From Streptomyces mayonensis (GTDB lineage Bacteria > Actinomycetota > Actinomycetes > Streptomycetales > Streptomycetaceae): a stretch of 64,000 nt of DNA. A program made the position numbers and the translations under genes. Below, piece after piece: positions 1 to 7,999 of this stretch (positions within the stretch are counted from its first letter, which is position 1; every line of letters starts with the position of its first letter). The notes beneath the pieces were generated by a model. It worked only from the letters and a program-made list of their open reading frames with translations. It ran no database searches and was not told the origin of the DNA. The stretch covers positions 1 to 64,000 of the forward strand of contig NZ_JACBYP010000031.1 of NCBI RefSeq assembly GCF_018982965.1, read 5' to 3'.

Positions 1-63
1 GCCAGAGACGGGCGCGGGGCCCGGGGCGGAACTGAGGCGACCGCCGTTGCTCCGTTCGGCTGA
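1..63 (+). CDS. C-terminal end of a truncated upstream CDS
   Basis: Frame 1 is open from the first base to a TGA at 61-63 and encodes about 20 Ala/Gly/Arg-rich residues. The TadE-like gene that follows usually sits behind another small TadE-family gene, so this may be the tail of that protein. The fragment is too short to identify and could be chance open frame in GC-rich DNA. Confidence 0.3.
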   Translation, partial: ARDGRGARGGTEATAVAPFG

Positions 64-137
64 CCGGCCTCGTCCCAGGGTCCGCCTCCGTTTCCACGGC
101 TCACCGTGGGTCCGGCCGCGGGGCTGTCCGGCGGCTC

Positions 138-1298
138 GTGCCCGGTCGCGGGACGGCCCTCGACCAGGGCTCGGCGACTGTGTGGAGCGTGGGTGCCGTC
201 GCCGTTCTGTGCCTGGTTTTCGGCATCGTGCTGGCCCTGGGGCAAGCCGTCGTGGCCCGGCACCGGGCGGCCGGGGGTGCCGACATGGCGGCGCTCGCGG
301 CCGCGGACCAGTGGGCCAGGGGCCGCACGGCGGCGTGTGCCGAGGCCGACCGCGTCGCGCGGGCCCAGCAGACCCGGCTCGTGCGCTGCGTGCTCACCGG
401 GCAGGTCTCGGACGTGACCGCGGCGTCGGGCACGGGAGCGTTCGCGGCGGAGGTCCGGGCGAGGGCAGGCCCGGCTTCGGAGACTCCCGCCCTCGACGCC
501 CCCGGCGCGGCTTCGGTGCCCGGAGCCGGCCCGGCCGGCCCGGCTTCTTCGGTCTGCCCCGGCTCGGCGTCCTCGGACAGCACGGTCTGCACGACACGCC
601 CAGTAGCTTCGGGCAGTCCGGTTTCTTCGGGACAGCCCGGTCTCAGCCCGGTCCCTTCGGTCCGCGTCGGCTCCGCGTCCGGGGTGCGCCCGTTCCGCTC
701 CGCCTACCTCGTCCCCGTCCCCGCCGTCCCCGTCCCCGTCTCCGCCGTCCCCGCTGCCGGCCGCTGGGCCTCCTCTGCTCCCCGCAGCAGCACTGTGAGG
801 AGCCGTACCGCTCCCCGTTTGTGCAGGGGCTCGTTGCCGTTGCCGCACTTGGGGGACTGGATGCAGGACGGGCACCCGGCGTCGCACTCGCAGGAGGCGA
901 TGGCCTCGCGGGTGGCCGTGAGCCATTCGCGGGCCGTGTGGAAGGCGCGCTCGGCGAAGCCCGCGCCGCCCGGGTGGCCGTCGTACACGAAGACGGTCGG
1001 CAGCAGCGTGTCCGGGTGCAGCGGGACGGACACGCCGCCGATGTCCCAGCGGTCGCAGGTCGCGAAGAGGGGCAGCATGCCGATCGAGGCGTGTTCGGCG
1101 GCGTGCAGGGCCCCTCCGAGGATCTCCGGGTTGATCCGGGCCGCGTCCAGTTGGTCCTCGGTGACCGTCCACCACACGGCGCGGGTGCGCAGTGTCCGGG
1201 CCGGGAGGTCGAGCTTGGTCTCGCCCAGGACCTCGCCGGTGATCAGCCGCCGGCGCAGGAAGGAGACCACCTGGTTGGTGACCTCGACGGAGCCGTAG
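138..1298 (+). CDS. TadE/TadG-like membrane protein (helicase-neighbourhood family), abnormally extended
   Basis: The first ~110 residues are typical of the small TadE-like proteins encoded beside this helicase in actinobacteria (Rv3654c type). They show a GSATVW motif, one hydrophobic helix at about residues 14-34, then AAGGADMAALAAA and a paired-Cys region. The start used is GTG 138. Family members normally stop soon after the motif AAEVRARAGP, near position 470. Here the frame stays open for another ~270 low-complexity Ser/Pro/Gly residues to 1298, overlapping the 3' end of the convergent helicase gene by 595 bp. The extension looks non-functional, so a lost stop codon or frameshift is likely. 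The role is presumed to be in a Tad-like pilus or secretion apparatus. Confidence 0.55.
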   Translation: MPGRGTALDQGSATVWSVGAVAVLCLVFGIVLALGQAVVARHRAAGGADMAALAAADQWARGRTAACAEADRVARAQQTRLVRCVLTGQVSDVTAASGTGAFAAEVRARAGPASETPALDAPGAASVPGAGPAGPASSVCPGSASSDSTVCTTRPVASGSPVSSGQPGLSPVPSVRVGSASGVRPFRSAYLVPVPAVPVPVSAVPAAGRWASSAPRSSTVRSRTAPRLCRGSLPLPHLGDWMQDGHPASHSQEAMASRVAVSHSRAVWKARSAKPAPPGWPSYTKTVGSSVSGCSGTDTPPMSQRSQVAKRGSMPIEACSAACRAPPRISGLIRAASSWSSVTVHHTARVRSVRAGRSSLVSPRTSPVISRRRRKETTWLVTSTEP

Positions 1299-3217
1299 CA
1301 AAGGCGTCCGTCTCCCCAGGGGATCTCGACGTCGGTGTCCAGGACCGAGATGGCCGTGGTGTCGCGGGCCACGGTCGAGTAGGCGGGAGTGGCCTGTTCG
1401 ACCAGCGCGACGGAGTCCTCCAGGTCGAGGGAGCGGACGAGGTACGTGCGGCCCTGGTGGAGGTGCACGGCGCCGTCGTGGACGGTCGTGTGCGCCGCAC
1501 CCGCGTCCACGGTCCCCAGCAGCCGCCCCGTCCCGGTCTCGACGACCTGGACCGGGCGCCCGCCCTCCCCGCGGATGTCCGTCAGGTCGGCGGCGCGCTC
1601 GCGGCGGGTCCAGTGCCAGGCCCGGGTGCGCCGGCGCAGCAGCTTCGCCGCCTCCAGCTGGGGCAGCAGCTCCTCGCAGGCGGGGCCGAAGAGCTTCAGG
1701 TCCTCCTCCGTCAGGGGGAGTTCGGCAGCCGCCGCGCACAGGTGGGGGGCCAGGACGTACGGGTTGTCCGGGTCGAGGACCGTGGACTCCACCGGCTGGT
1801 CGAACAGGGCCTCCGGGTGGTGGACGAGGAAGGTGTCCAGCGGGTCGTCACGGGCGACCAGCAACGCCAGCGCCCCCTGCCCCGAGCGGCCCGCCCGGCC
1901 CGCCTGCTGCCACAGCGAGGCGCGCGTGCCCGGGTAGCCGGCGATCACCACGGCGTCCAGGCCGGAGATGTCGAGGCCGAGTTCCAGGGCGTTCGTGGCC
2001 GCCAGTCCGAGGAGCTCGCCGGAGTGCAGGGCGCGTTCCAGAGCACGGCGTTCCTCCGGGAGGTAGCCCCCGCGGTAGGCGGCCACGCGCCGGGCCAGGG
2101 AGCGGTCGACCTCGCCCAGGCGCTCCTGGGCGATCACCGAGATCAGCTCGGCGCCGCGCCGGGACCGCACGAACGTGATCGAGCGCATGCCCTGCACGGT
2201 GAGATCGGTGAGCAGGTCGGCGGCCTCCGCGGTGGCCGTGCGGCGGACCGGTGCGCCCTTCTCGCCCTCCAGTTCGGTCAGCGGCGGTTCCCACAGGGCG
2301 AACACCAGTTCACCGCGGGGTGAGGCGTCGTCGGCTACCTCGACGACGGGCAGCCCGGTGAGCCGGCGGGCGGCCACCGCGGGCTCGGCGGCGGTGGCGG
2401 AGGCGAGCAGGAACACGGGCGACGCGCCGTATCGGGCGCACAATCTGCGGAGCCTGCGCAGCACCTGGGCGACGTGGGAGCCGAAGACGCCCCGGTAGGT
2501 GTGGCACTCGTCGATGACGACGTACTTCAGCGCCCTCAGGAAGGAGGACCAGCGCGGGTGGGACGGCAGGATGCCGCGGTGCAGCATGTCCGGGTTGGTC
2601 AGCACGTACGTGCCGTACTGGCGGATCCACTCGCGTTCCTCGAACGGCGTGTCGCCGTCGTACACCGCGGCCCGCACGGATGTGCCGAGAGGTTGTGAAA
2701 GTTCCTTCACGGATCGGCACTGGTCGGCCGCCAGGGCTTTGGTGGGGGCCAGGTAGAGGGCGGTGGCGCCCCGCCCGTTGGGGGCCTCGGAGCCGTCCAC
2801 CAGCCGTGACAGGACCGGCACCAGGTAGGCCAGGGACTTGCCGGAGGCGGTGCCGGTGGCGACCACCACCGAGTCGCCGTCCAGGGCGTGCTCGGCCGCG
2901 CGTGCCTGGTGGGCCCAGGGATGCTCGATGCCCGCGGCCCGTACCGCGGCGACGATCTCCGGCCGAATCCGGTCCGGCCAGACCGCATGACGGCCCGCGC
3001 GCGGGGGCAAGTGCTCCGTATGAGTGATGCGCGCAGCCCGGCTCGGTCCCGCGGCGAGCCGGGCCAGGACGGTGCTCGGTTCCGGCCGGGAGCCGGGCTC
3101 CGCCGGGGGTCGATCGGATCGGTGATTCTTGGCCATCGGCACCGAGTCTGTCACTGGCGTGACGGACAATGGGAGGAAGGCGTCGTGCACGCCTGCCGGT
3201 AAGTGATTGAATGCCAT
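704..3217 (-). CDS. DEAD/DEAH-box helicase with C-terminal Zn-binding DUF1998 domain (YprA/MrfA-like)
   Basis: 837-residue superfamily 2 ATP-dependent helicase. Motif I is ATGTASGKSLAY (about residue 120), motif II is VIDECH (a DECH box) and motif III is SATAAEP; motif VI lies in the QQAGRAGRSGQG region. The C-terminal DUF1998 module holds the Cys cluster CECDAGCPSCIQSPKCGNGN, which fits a zinc site. This is the YprA/MrfA group; MrfA acts in mitomycin repair in Bacillus, but whether the Streptomyces protein does the same is inference. An internal ATG at 3136 would remove 27 unconserved residues and may be the true start, since neither start has a clear ribosome site. It is divergent from bldG. 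Confidence 0.88.
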   Translation of the reverse strand: MAFNHLPAGVHDAFLPLSVTPVTDSVPMAKNHRSDRPPAEPGSRPEPSTVLARLAAGPSRAARITHTEHLPPRAGRHAVWPDRIRPEIVAAVRAAGIEHPWAHQARAAEHALDGDSVVVATGTASGKSLAYLVPVLSRLVDGSEAPNGRGATALYLAPTKALAADQCRSVKELSQPLGTSVRAAVYDGDTPFEEREWIRQYGTYVLTNPDMLHRGILPSHPRWSSFLRALKYVVIDECHTYRGVFGSHVAQVLRRLRRLCARYGASPVFLLASATAAEPAVAARRLTGLPVVEVADDASPRGELVFALWEPPLTELEGEKGAPVRRTATAEAADLLTDLTVQGMRSITFVRSRRGAELISVIAQERLGEVDRSLARRVAAYRGGYLPEERRALERALHSGELLGLAATNALELGLDISGLDAVVIAGYPGTRASLWQQAGRAGRSGQGALALLVARDDPLDTFLVHHPEALFDQPVESTVLDPDNPYVLAPHLCAAAAELPLTEEDLKLFGPACEELLPQLEAAKLLRRRTRAWHWTRRERAADLTDIRGEGGRPVQVVETGTGRLLGTVDAGAAHTTVHDGAVHLHQGRTYLVRSLDLEDSVALVEQATPAYSTVARDTTAISVLDTDVEIPWGDGRLCYGSVEVTNQVVSFLRRRLITGEVLGETKLDLPARTLRTRAVWWTVTEDQLDAARINPEILGGALHAAEHASIGMLPLFATCDRWDIGGVSVPLHPDTLLPTVFVYDGHPGGAGFAERAFHTAREWLTATREAIASCECDAGCPSCIQSPKCGNGNEPLHKRGAVRLLTVLLRGAEEAQRPAAGTAETGTGTAGTGTR

Positions 3218-3299
3218 CGCGGCTGGCGAACCGTCCTGGGGGCTTCAAGCCGAGGTGTCCCGAGGGACGACCGCTCGATAGCAAGGTGCTGGAGGATCC

Positions 3300-3641
3300 G
3301 TGGACCTGTCCCTGTCGACCCGTACCGTCGGCGATCGTACGGTCGTCGAGGTCGGTGGCGAAATTGACGTATACACCGCGCCCAAGCTGCGTGAGCAGCT
3401 GGTCGAGCTCGTGAACGACGGGAGTTTCCACCTCGTCGTCGACATGGAGGGCGTGGACTTCCTCGACTCCACAGGGCTCGGCGTGCTGGTCGGCGGACTG
3501 AAGCGGGTGCGTGCCCATGAGGGCTCGCTGCGCCTGGTCTGCAACCAGGAGCGCATTCTCAAGATCTTCCGTATCACCGGCCTCACCAAGGTGTTCCCCA
3601 TTCACACCTCGGTCGAGGAAGCGGTGGCGGCCACCGACTGA
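3300..3641 (+). CDS. bldG: Anti-sigma factor antagonist BldG (STAS domain)
   Basis: 113-residue STAS-domain anti-anti-sigma factor that governs aerial mycelium formation and antibiotic production in Streptomyces. Length and sequence match BldG across the protein. The phosphorylated serine is Ser57 in the motif [14 protein letters not shown]. Start is GTG 3300 with GGAGG at 3291-3295. An anti-sigma-like ATPase gene follows after 125 bp; in S. coelicolor this pair gives both a short bldG-only and a longer two-gene transcript. Two strong hairpins in the gap here fit such partial termination. The DEAD-box helicase gene is divergent upstream. Confidence 0.96.
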
Positions 3642-3663
3642 GACGACCGGTACCGAGACGACC

Positions 3664-3689
3664 GGTCCCGGGCCCGCGGGCCCGGGACC
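3664..3689 (+). terminator. Perfect GC hairpin after bldG
   Basis: Arms 3664-3675 (GGTCCCGGGCCC) and 3678-3689 are perfectly complementary, 12 bp with a 2-nt centre. There is no T-tract. It lies 22 bp past the bldG stop and is probably the first of two attenuating terminators before the anti-sigma gene. Confidence 0.65.
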
Positions 3690-3703
3690 GCACGTACAAC
3701 GAG

Positions 3704-3735
3704 GGGGGTCCGGGCTGTCGGCGGCCCGGACCCCC
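3704..3735 (+). terminator. Second GC hairpin between bldG and the anti-sigma gene
   Basis: Arms 3704-3715 (GGGGGTCCGGGC) and 3724-3735 form a 12-bp perfect stem with an 8-nt loop, followed by GAAAG. With the hairpin just upstream it makes a tandem structure expected to limit read-through into the anti-sigma gene. Confidence 0.65.
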
Positions 3736-3766
3736 GAAAGCACGCCCGTAGTTCCGAGGGGGATGC

Positions 3767-4198
3767 ATGGCCACCGTCGAACTCCGCTTCAGTGCGCTGC
3801 CCGAGCATGTCCGCACCGCCCGTCTGGTGGCGGCCGCGGTGGCTCGCAGGGCGGGAGTGGACGAGGCCGTCCTCGACGAGGTCAGGCTCGCCGTCGGCGA
3901 GGCCTGCACCAGGGCGGTGGGCCTGCATCAGCACATCGGCATCACGGCGCCGGTCAAGGTGTCGCTGATCGAGGAGGAGAAGCAGTTCTCCATCGAGGTC
4001 GGCGACGAGGCGCCGCACACGGCTCCGGCGACGAACACTCCCGGAGCCGCTGCCGACGAGCCGGAGGCCGAGGAGGACGAGATGGGGCTCGCGGTCATCA
4101 GCGGGCTCGTCGACGACGTGGAGGTCAGGGCGGGCGAGGACGGCGGACTGATCCGCATGACCTGGCCCACCGCACCGGCGGTGCTGCCACCGGTCTGA
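3767..4198 (+). CDS. BldG-partner anti-sigma factor-like ATPase (HATPase_c)
   Basis: 143-residue RsbW/SpoIIAB-like protein encoded directly after bldG, the usual arrangement in Streptomyces. The N-box region reads LDEVRLAVGEACTRAV. It keeps the Glu but has no Asn where Bergerat-fold kinases bind Mg2+, so kinase activity could be weak or absent. The G1-like motif is EMGLAVISGLVDDVEV at about residues 105-120. An acidic, Pro/Ala-rich loop at residues ~85-103 separates the boxes. BldG is known to interact with this neighbour; its sigma target cannot be seen from sequence. ATG start at 3767. Confidence 0.85.
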   Translation: MATVELRFSALPEHVRTARLVAAAVARRAGVDEAVLDEVRLAVGEACTRAVGLHQHIGITAPVKVSLIEEEKQFSIEVGDEAPHTAPATNTPGAAADEPEAEEDEMGLAVISGLVDDVEVRAGEDGGLIRMTWPTAPAVLPPV

Positions 4199-4233
4199 CC
4201 TCCGCGTACGCCCGAAGGCCACCCGAGGATCAC

Positions 4234-4264
4234 CCGAAGGGCCCCACCCGGTGGGGCCCTTCGG
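4234..4264 (+). terminator. Terminator after the bldG/anti-sigma operon
   Basis: Arms 4234-4247 (CCGAAGGGCCCCAC) and 4251-4264 form a 14-bp perfect stem with a 3-nt loop, 36 bp past the stop codon. It ends the bldG transcription unit. Confidence 0.8.
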
Positions 4265-4602
4265 CATGTGCGGACATACATTGGGCTCGTGCGGACGCCA
4301 AGTGAATTCCTTCACGATCAACCGTTCGCCAGAAGCAGTTCACGATCAACTTATCGAGATCAGCTCTTCGAGATCAGCTCTTCGAGATCAGCTCTTCGAG
4401 ATCAACGGCACGGAGATTTCCGGTCAAGTCGATCAGTGAATCACCGGATGGATCACGGAATTAATGCCGGAAGGGCATTACTACTTCCGACGCCCTTGTG
4501 GTTGACAGGGTAATTCCTTTTGTCGTGCACTGTTTTGATCAGGTTCCGGTACCTACAATCCCGTCCACATCTTGAGCTCAGCCCAAGCGTCAAGGAGGAC
4601 GA
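4265..4602. promoter_or_regulatory. hppA upstream region with GATC-containing direct repeats
   Basis: This gene-free stretch is more AT-rich than its surroundings. TTCACGATCAAC occurs at 4311-4322 and 4339-4350. A 14-bp unit, TCGAGATCAGCTCT, is repeated three times at 4354-4395 with a partial fourth copy to 4405. Each unit can form a small CTC-TTC-GAG hairpin. A TTGACA hexamer lies near 4503 and TACAAT near 4553, but they are too far apart to pair as one promoter. The array looks like a regulator-binding or unstable repeat upstream of hppA. A good ribosome site, AAGGAGG, precedes the hppA ATG. Confidence 0.5.
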
Positions 4603-7023
4603 ATGGCGGAGCTTTCCACCTCACATCAGTTTGGCCCTCGTCAGCTGGGTGACCCCTCGACCCTCGCGGCCGCCGTGCTGACCGACGGCAACCGTGTCCT
4701 CGTCGCCGTGATCGCGGTCGTCGCCCTGGCCGCGCTGGTGCTCGCGGGCGTCCTGGTGCGCCAGGTGCTGGCCGCGGGCGAGGGAACCGACAGCATGAAG
4801 AAGATCGCGGCGGCCGTACAGGAAGGCGCGAACGCCTATCTGGCCCGCCAGTTGCGCACGCTCGGCGTATTCGCCGTCGTCGTGTTCTTTCTGCTCCTGC
4901 TGCTGCCCGCGGACGACTGGAATCAACGTGCGGGTCGTTCGATCTTCTTCCTGATCGGCGCCGCGTTCTCGGCGGCCACCGGGTATATCGGCATGTGGCT
5001 CGCCGTGCGCAGCAACGTGCGCGTCGCGGCGGCGGCGCGGGAGGCGACTCCGGCCCCGGGAGAACCGGAAAAGGATCTCACTCTCGTCTCGCACAGAGCC
5101 ACGAAGATCGCTTTTCGCACCGGTGGCGTGGTCGGCATGTTCACGGTGGGGCTCGGCCTGCTGGGCGCCTGCTGCGTGGTGCTGGTGTACGCGGCCGACG
5201 CGCCGAAGGTCCTGGAGGGATTCGGACTGGGAGCCGCGCTGATCGCGATGTTCATGCGGGTCGGCGGCGGCATCTTCACCAAGGCCGCCGACGTCGGCGC
5301 CGACCTGGTCGGCAAGGTCGAACAGGGCATTCCGGAGGACGATCCGCGCAATGCCGCGACCATCGCCGACAACGTGGGCGACAACGTCGGCGACTGCGCG
5401 GGGATGGCCGCCGACCTCTTCGAGTCGTACGCCGTCACCCTGGTGGCCGCACTGATCCTCGGCAAGGTCGCCTTCGGCGACTCCGGACTGGCGTTCCCGC
5501 TGCTGGTCCCGGCGATCGGTGTGATCACCGCCATGATCGGCATCTTCGCGGTGGCGCCACGGCGCTCCGACCGCAGCGGCATGAGCGCGATCAACCGGGG
5601 CTTCTTCGTCTCCGCCGTGATCTCGCTGGTGCTGGTGGCGGTCGCCGTCTTCGTCTACCTGCCCGGCAGCTACGCCGACCTGGACGGCGTCACCGACGCG
5701 GCGATCGCCGGCAGGAGCGGCGACCCGCGGATCCTCGCGCTGGTCGCGGTGGCGATCGGCATCGTGCTCGCCGCCCTGATCCAGCAGCTCACCGGATACT
5801 TCACCGAGACCACCCGGCGTCCCGTCAAGGACATCGGCAAGACCTCGCTCACCGGTCCCGCCACCGTCGTCCTCGCCGGTATCTCGCTCGGCCTCGAATC
5901 CGCCGTCTACACCGCCCTGCTGATCGGCCTCGGCGTCTACGGGGCCTTCCTGCTCGGCGGCACGTCGATCATGCTGGCGCTGTTCGCGGTGGCGCTGGCC
6001 GGCACCGGTCTGCTCACCACGGTCGGTGTGATCGTCGCCATGGACACCTTCGGACCGGTCTCCGACAACGCGCAGGGTATCGCCGAGATGTCCGGCGACG
6101 TCGAGGGCGCCGGCGCCCAGGTGCTCACCGACCTCGACGCGGTCGGCAACACCACCAAGGCCATCACCAAGGGCATCGCCATCGCCACCGCGGTCCTCGC
6201 GGCGGCGGCCCTGTTCGGGTCGTACCGCGATGCCATCACCACCGGCGCGGCGGACGTGGGCGAGAAGCTCAGCGGCGAGGGCGCGCCGATGAACCTGATG
6301 ATGGACATCTCACAGCCCAACAACCTCGTCGGGCTCATCGCGGGCGCGGCGGTCGTCTTCCTCTTCTCGGGGCTGGCGATCAACGCGGTGTCGCGGTCGG
6401 CGGGCGCCGTGGTCTTCGAGGTGCGGCGGCAGTTCCGGGAACGGCCCGGCATCATGGACCACACCGAGAAGCCGGAGTACGGCAAGGTCGTCGACATCTG
6501 CACCAGGGACGCCCTGCGCGAACTCGCCACGCCCGGCCTGCTCGCCGTGATGGCGCCCATCTTCATCGGCTTCACCCTCGGCGTCGGCGCCCTCGGCGCG
6601 TTCCTCGCGGGCGCGATCGGTGCCGGGACGCTGATGGCGGTGTTCCTCGCCAACTCCGGTGGCTCCTGGGACAACGCCAAGAAGCTCGTCGAGGACGGCC
6701 ACCACGGCGGCAAGGGCAGCGAGGCGCACGCCGCCACCGTCATCGGCGACACGGTCGGCGACCCCTTCAAGGACACCGCCGGCCCGGCCATCAACCCGCT
6801 GCTGAAGGTCATGAACCTGGTCGCGCTGCTCATCGCGCCGGCGGTCATCAAGTTCTCCTACGGCGCCGACAAAAGCACCGGCGTCCGGGTCCTGATCGCC
6901 GTCGTCGCGTTCGTCGTCATCGCGGCGGCGGTCTACGTCTCCAAGCGGCGCGGCATCGCCATGGGTGACGAGGACAACCCCGACCGGGAGCCCAAGTCGG
7001 CCGATCCCGCCGTGGTTTCGTAG
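4603..7023 (+). CDS. hppA: Membrane-bound proton-translocating pyrophosphatase, K+-independent type
   Basis: 806-residue integral membrane H+-PPase that couples pyrophosphate hydrolysis to proton export. The catalytic signature DVGADLVGKVE (about residue 230) is followed by the Asp-rich NVGDNVGDCAGMAADLFESY motif, and a second acidic loop reads GDTVGDPFKDTAGPAINPLLK near the C-terminus. The segment AVGNTTKAITKG carries Lys where K+-dependent enzymes have Ala, placing it in the K+-independent group. About 16 hydrophobic helices are visible. Length is normal for Streptomyces. It is monocistronic between two terminator-like structures. Confidence 0.96.
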   Translation: MAELSTSHQFGPRQLGDPSTLAAAVLTDGNRVLVAVIAVVALAALVLAGVLVRQVLAAGEGTDSMKKIAAAVQEGANAYLARQLRTLGVFAVVVFFLLLLLPADDWNQRAGRSIFFLIGAAFSAATGYIGMWLAVRSNVRVAAAAREATPAPGEPEKDLTLVSHRATKIAFRTGGVVGMFTVGLGLLGACCVVLVYAADAPKVLEGFGLGAALIAMFMRVGGGIFTKAADVGADLVGKVEQGIPEDDPRNAATIADNVGDNVGDCAGMAADLFESYAVTLVAALILGKVAFGDSGLAFPLLVPAIGVITAMIGIFAVAPRRSDRSGMSAINRGFFVSAVISLVLVAVAVFVYLPGSYADLDGVTDAAIAGRSGDPRILALVAVAIGIVLAALIQQLTGYFTETTRRPVKDIGKTSLTGPATVVLAGISLGLESAVYTALLIGLGVYGAFLLGGTSIMLALFAVALAGTGLLTTVGVIVAMDTFGPVSDNAQGIAEMSGDVEGAGAQVLTDLDAVGNTTKAITKGIAIATAVLAAAALFGSYRDAITTGAADVGEKLSGEGAPMNLMMDISQPNNLVGLIAGAAVVFLFSGLAINAVSRSAGAVVFEVRRQFRERPGIMDHTEKPEYGKVVDICTRDALRELATPGLLAVMAPIFIGFTLGVGALGAFLAGAIGAGTLMAVFLANSGGSWDNAKKLVEDGHHGGKGSEAHAATVIGDTVGDPFKDTAGPAINPLLKVMNLVALLIAPAVIKFSYGADKSTGVRVLIAVVAFVVIAAAVYVSKRRGIAMGDEDNPDREPKSADPAVVS

Positions 7024-7064
7024 CGGACGTCACCCGGGCATTCTGAACGGCGCAGCTCAAAGTG

Positions 7065-7103
7065 CGGGCGGACGGCGCGTGTTGACGCGTCGTCCGCCCG
7101 TTT
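7065..7103 (+). terminator. hppA terminator
   Basis: Stem CGGGCGGACG (7065-7074) pairs with CGTCCGCCCG (7091-7100), with extra inner pairing CGCGT/ACGCG, then TTT. It starts 41 bp after the hppA stop. Confidence 0.75.
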
Positions 7104-7249
7104 CATGCCGGTGCGCGCCCTCCCACCGTGAGCCTTCTCTCTCTTGGTGCAAATGGCTCCAATACGGTCTTAACGGCTGTTCGTCCTCCGGATGTCTCCC
7201 GTCCGGCGTGTATGTTCCGGGGCCGAGAGCCACGGAAGGGACCAACCCG

Positions 7250-7822
7250 GTGAACAAGAAGCTCGCGGCCGCACTCTCCGGCGGTGCGGTACTGGTACTG
7301 GCGCTGACGGGCTGCGGCAGCGGCGACGACAACGAGAAGCTGGACGCCTGGGCGAAGGACGTCTGCGACGGGGTGCAGCCGCAGGCCAAGAAGATCGAGG
7401 CGGCCAACGCGGCGATCCAGAAGGAGACCTCGGACAACAGCACGCCGGCCGAGGTCCAGAAGACCGACGCGAAGGCCTTCCAGGACATGTCCGACGCCTA
7501 CAAGGCGATGGGCGCCACCGTGCAGAAGGCCGGTCCCCCGGACGTCGACGACGGCGAGAAGAAGCAGAAGGACGCCGTCACCGAACTGAACGGCCTCTCC
7601 TCCTCCTACGGCTCCCTGAGGAAGCAGGTGGAGGACCTCGACACCAAGGACCAGGCGAAGTTCGCCGACGGTCTCAAGGACATCGCCACCGAGCTGAACA
7701 AGCTCAGCAAGAGCGGCAGCAACGCCCTGAAGACCCTGGAGGAGGGCGACGTCGGCCAGGCGATGGCGAAGCAGGAGAGCTGCAAGGCCGCCTCGGTGAC
7801 GCCGTCTGCCGCGGCCGGCTGA
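7250..7822 (+). CDS. Small secreted lipoprotein of unknown function
   Basis: 190 residues from GTG 7250, preceded by GGAAGGGA. The signal peptide is short and ends in the lipobox ALTGCGS, so the mature protein should be anchored through Cys at about residue 21. The rest is Lys/Asp/Glu-rich, predicted helical, with two more Cys (CDG and SCKA) that may form a disulfide. No enzyme motif is visible. It follows the hppA terminator and should have its own promoter; CGTGTATGTT just upstream could hold a -10 element. The position next to hppA is common in Streptomyces but the function is unknown. Confidence 0.8.
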   Translation: MNKKLAAALSGGAVLVLALTGCGSGDDNEKLDAWAKDVCDGVQPQAKKIEAANAAIQKETSDNSTPAEVQKTDAKAFQDMSDAYKAMGATVQKAGPPDVDDGEKKQKDAVTELNGLSSSYGSLRKQVEDLDTKDQAKFADGLKDIATELNKLSKSGSNALKTLEEGDVGQAMAKQESCKAASVTPSAAAG

Positions 7823-7839
7823 CCGCAGGGCCGCGACGG

Positions 7840-7980
7840 GCGCGGGCAAGGGTGCGGGCGCGGGCAAGGGCGCGGGCACGGGCGAGGCGCGACGGGCGGC
7901 AGGCCGCAGGGCCGGCAGCCGCGGGGGCGGCAGGCAGCGTGCGGCAGGGCGGCAGTGTGCGGCAGGGCCGCAACGGGTGT
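7840..7980. repeat. GC-rich simple repeat (GGGCGCGGGCAA type)
   Basis: Degenerate units of about 12 bp built on GGGCGCGGGCA/AAGGGTGCGGGC lie between the lipoprotein stop and the methyltransferase start. They have the appearance of a minisatellite; no gene is supported here. Confidence 0.5.
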
Positions 7981-7999
7981 GCGGGGCCACAATGGGGGT

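Noticed and set aside
6965..7250. N-terminal extension of the lipoprotein gene from 6965
   Set aside because: It would overlap the hppA 3' end and bury the signal peptide; GTG 7250 with a ribosome site is the sensible start.
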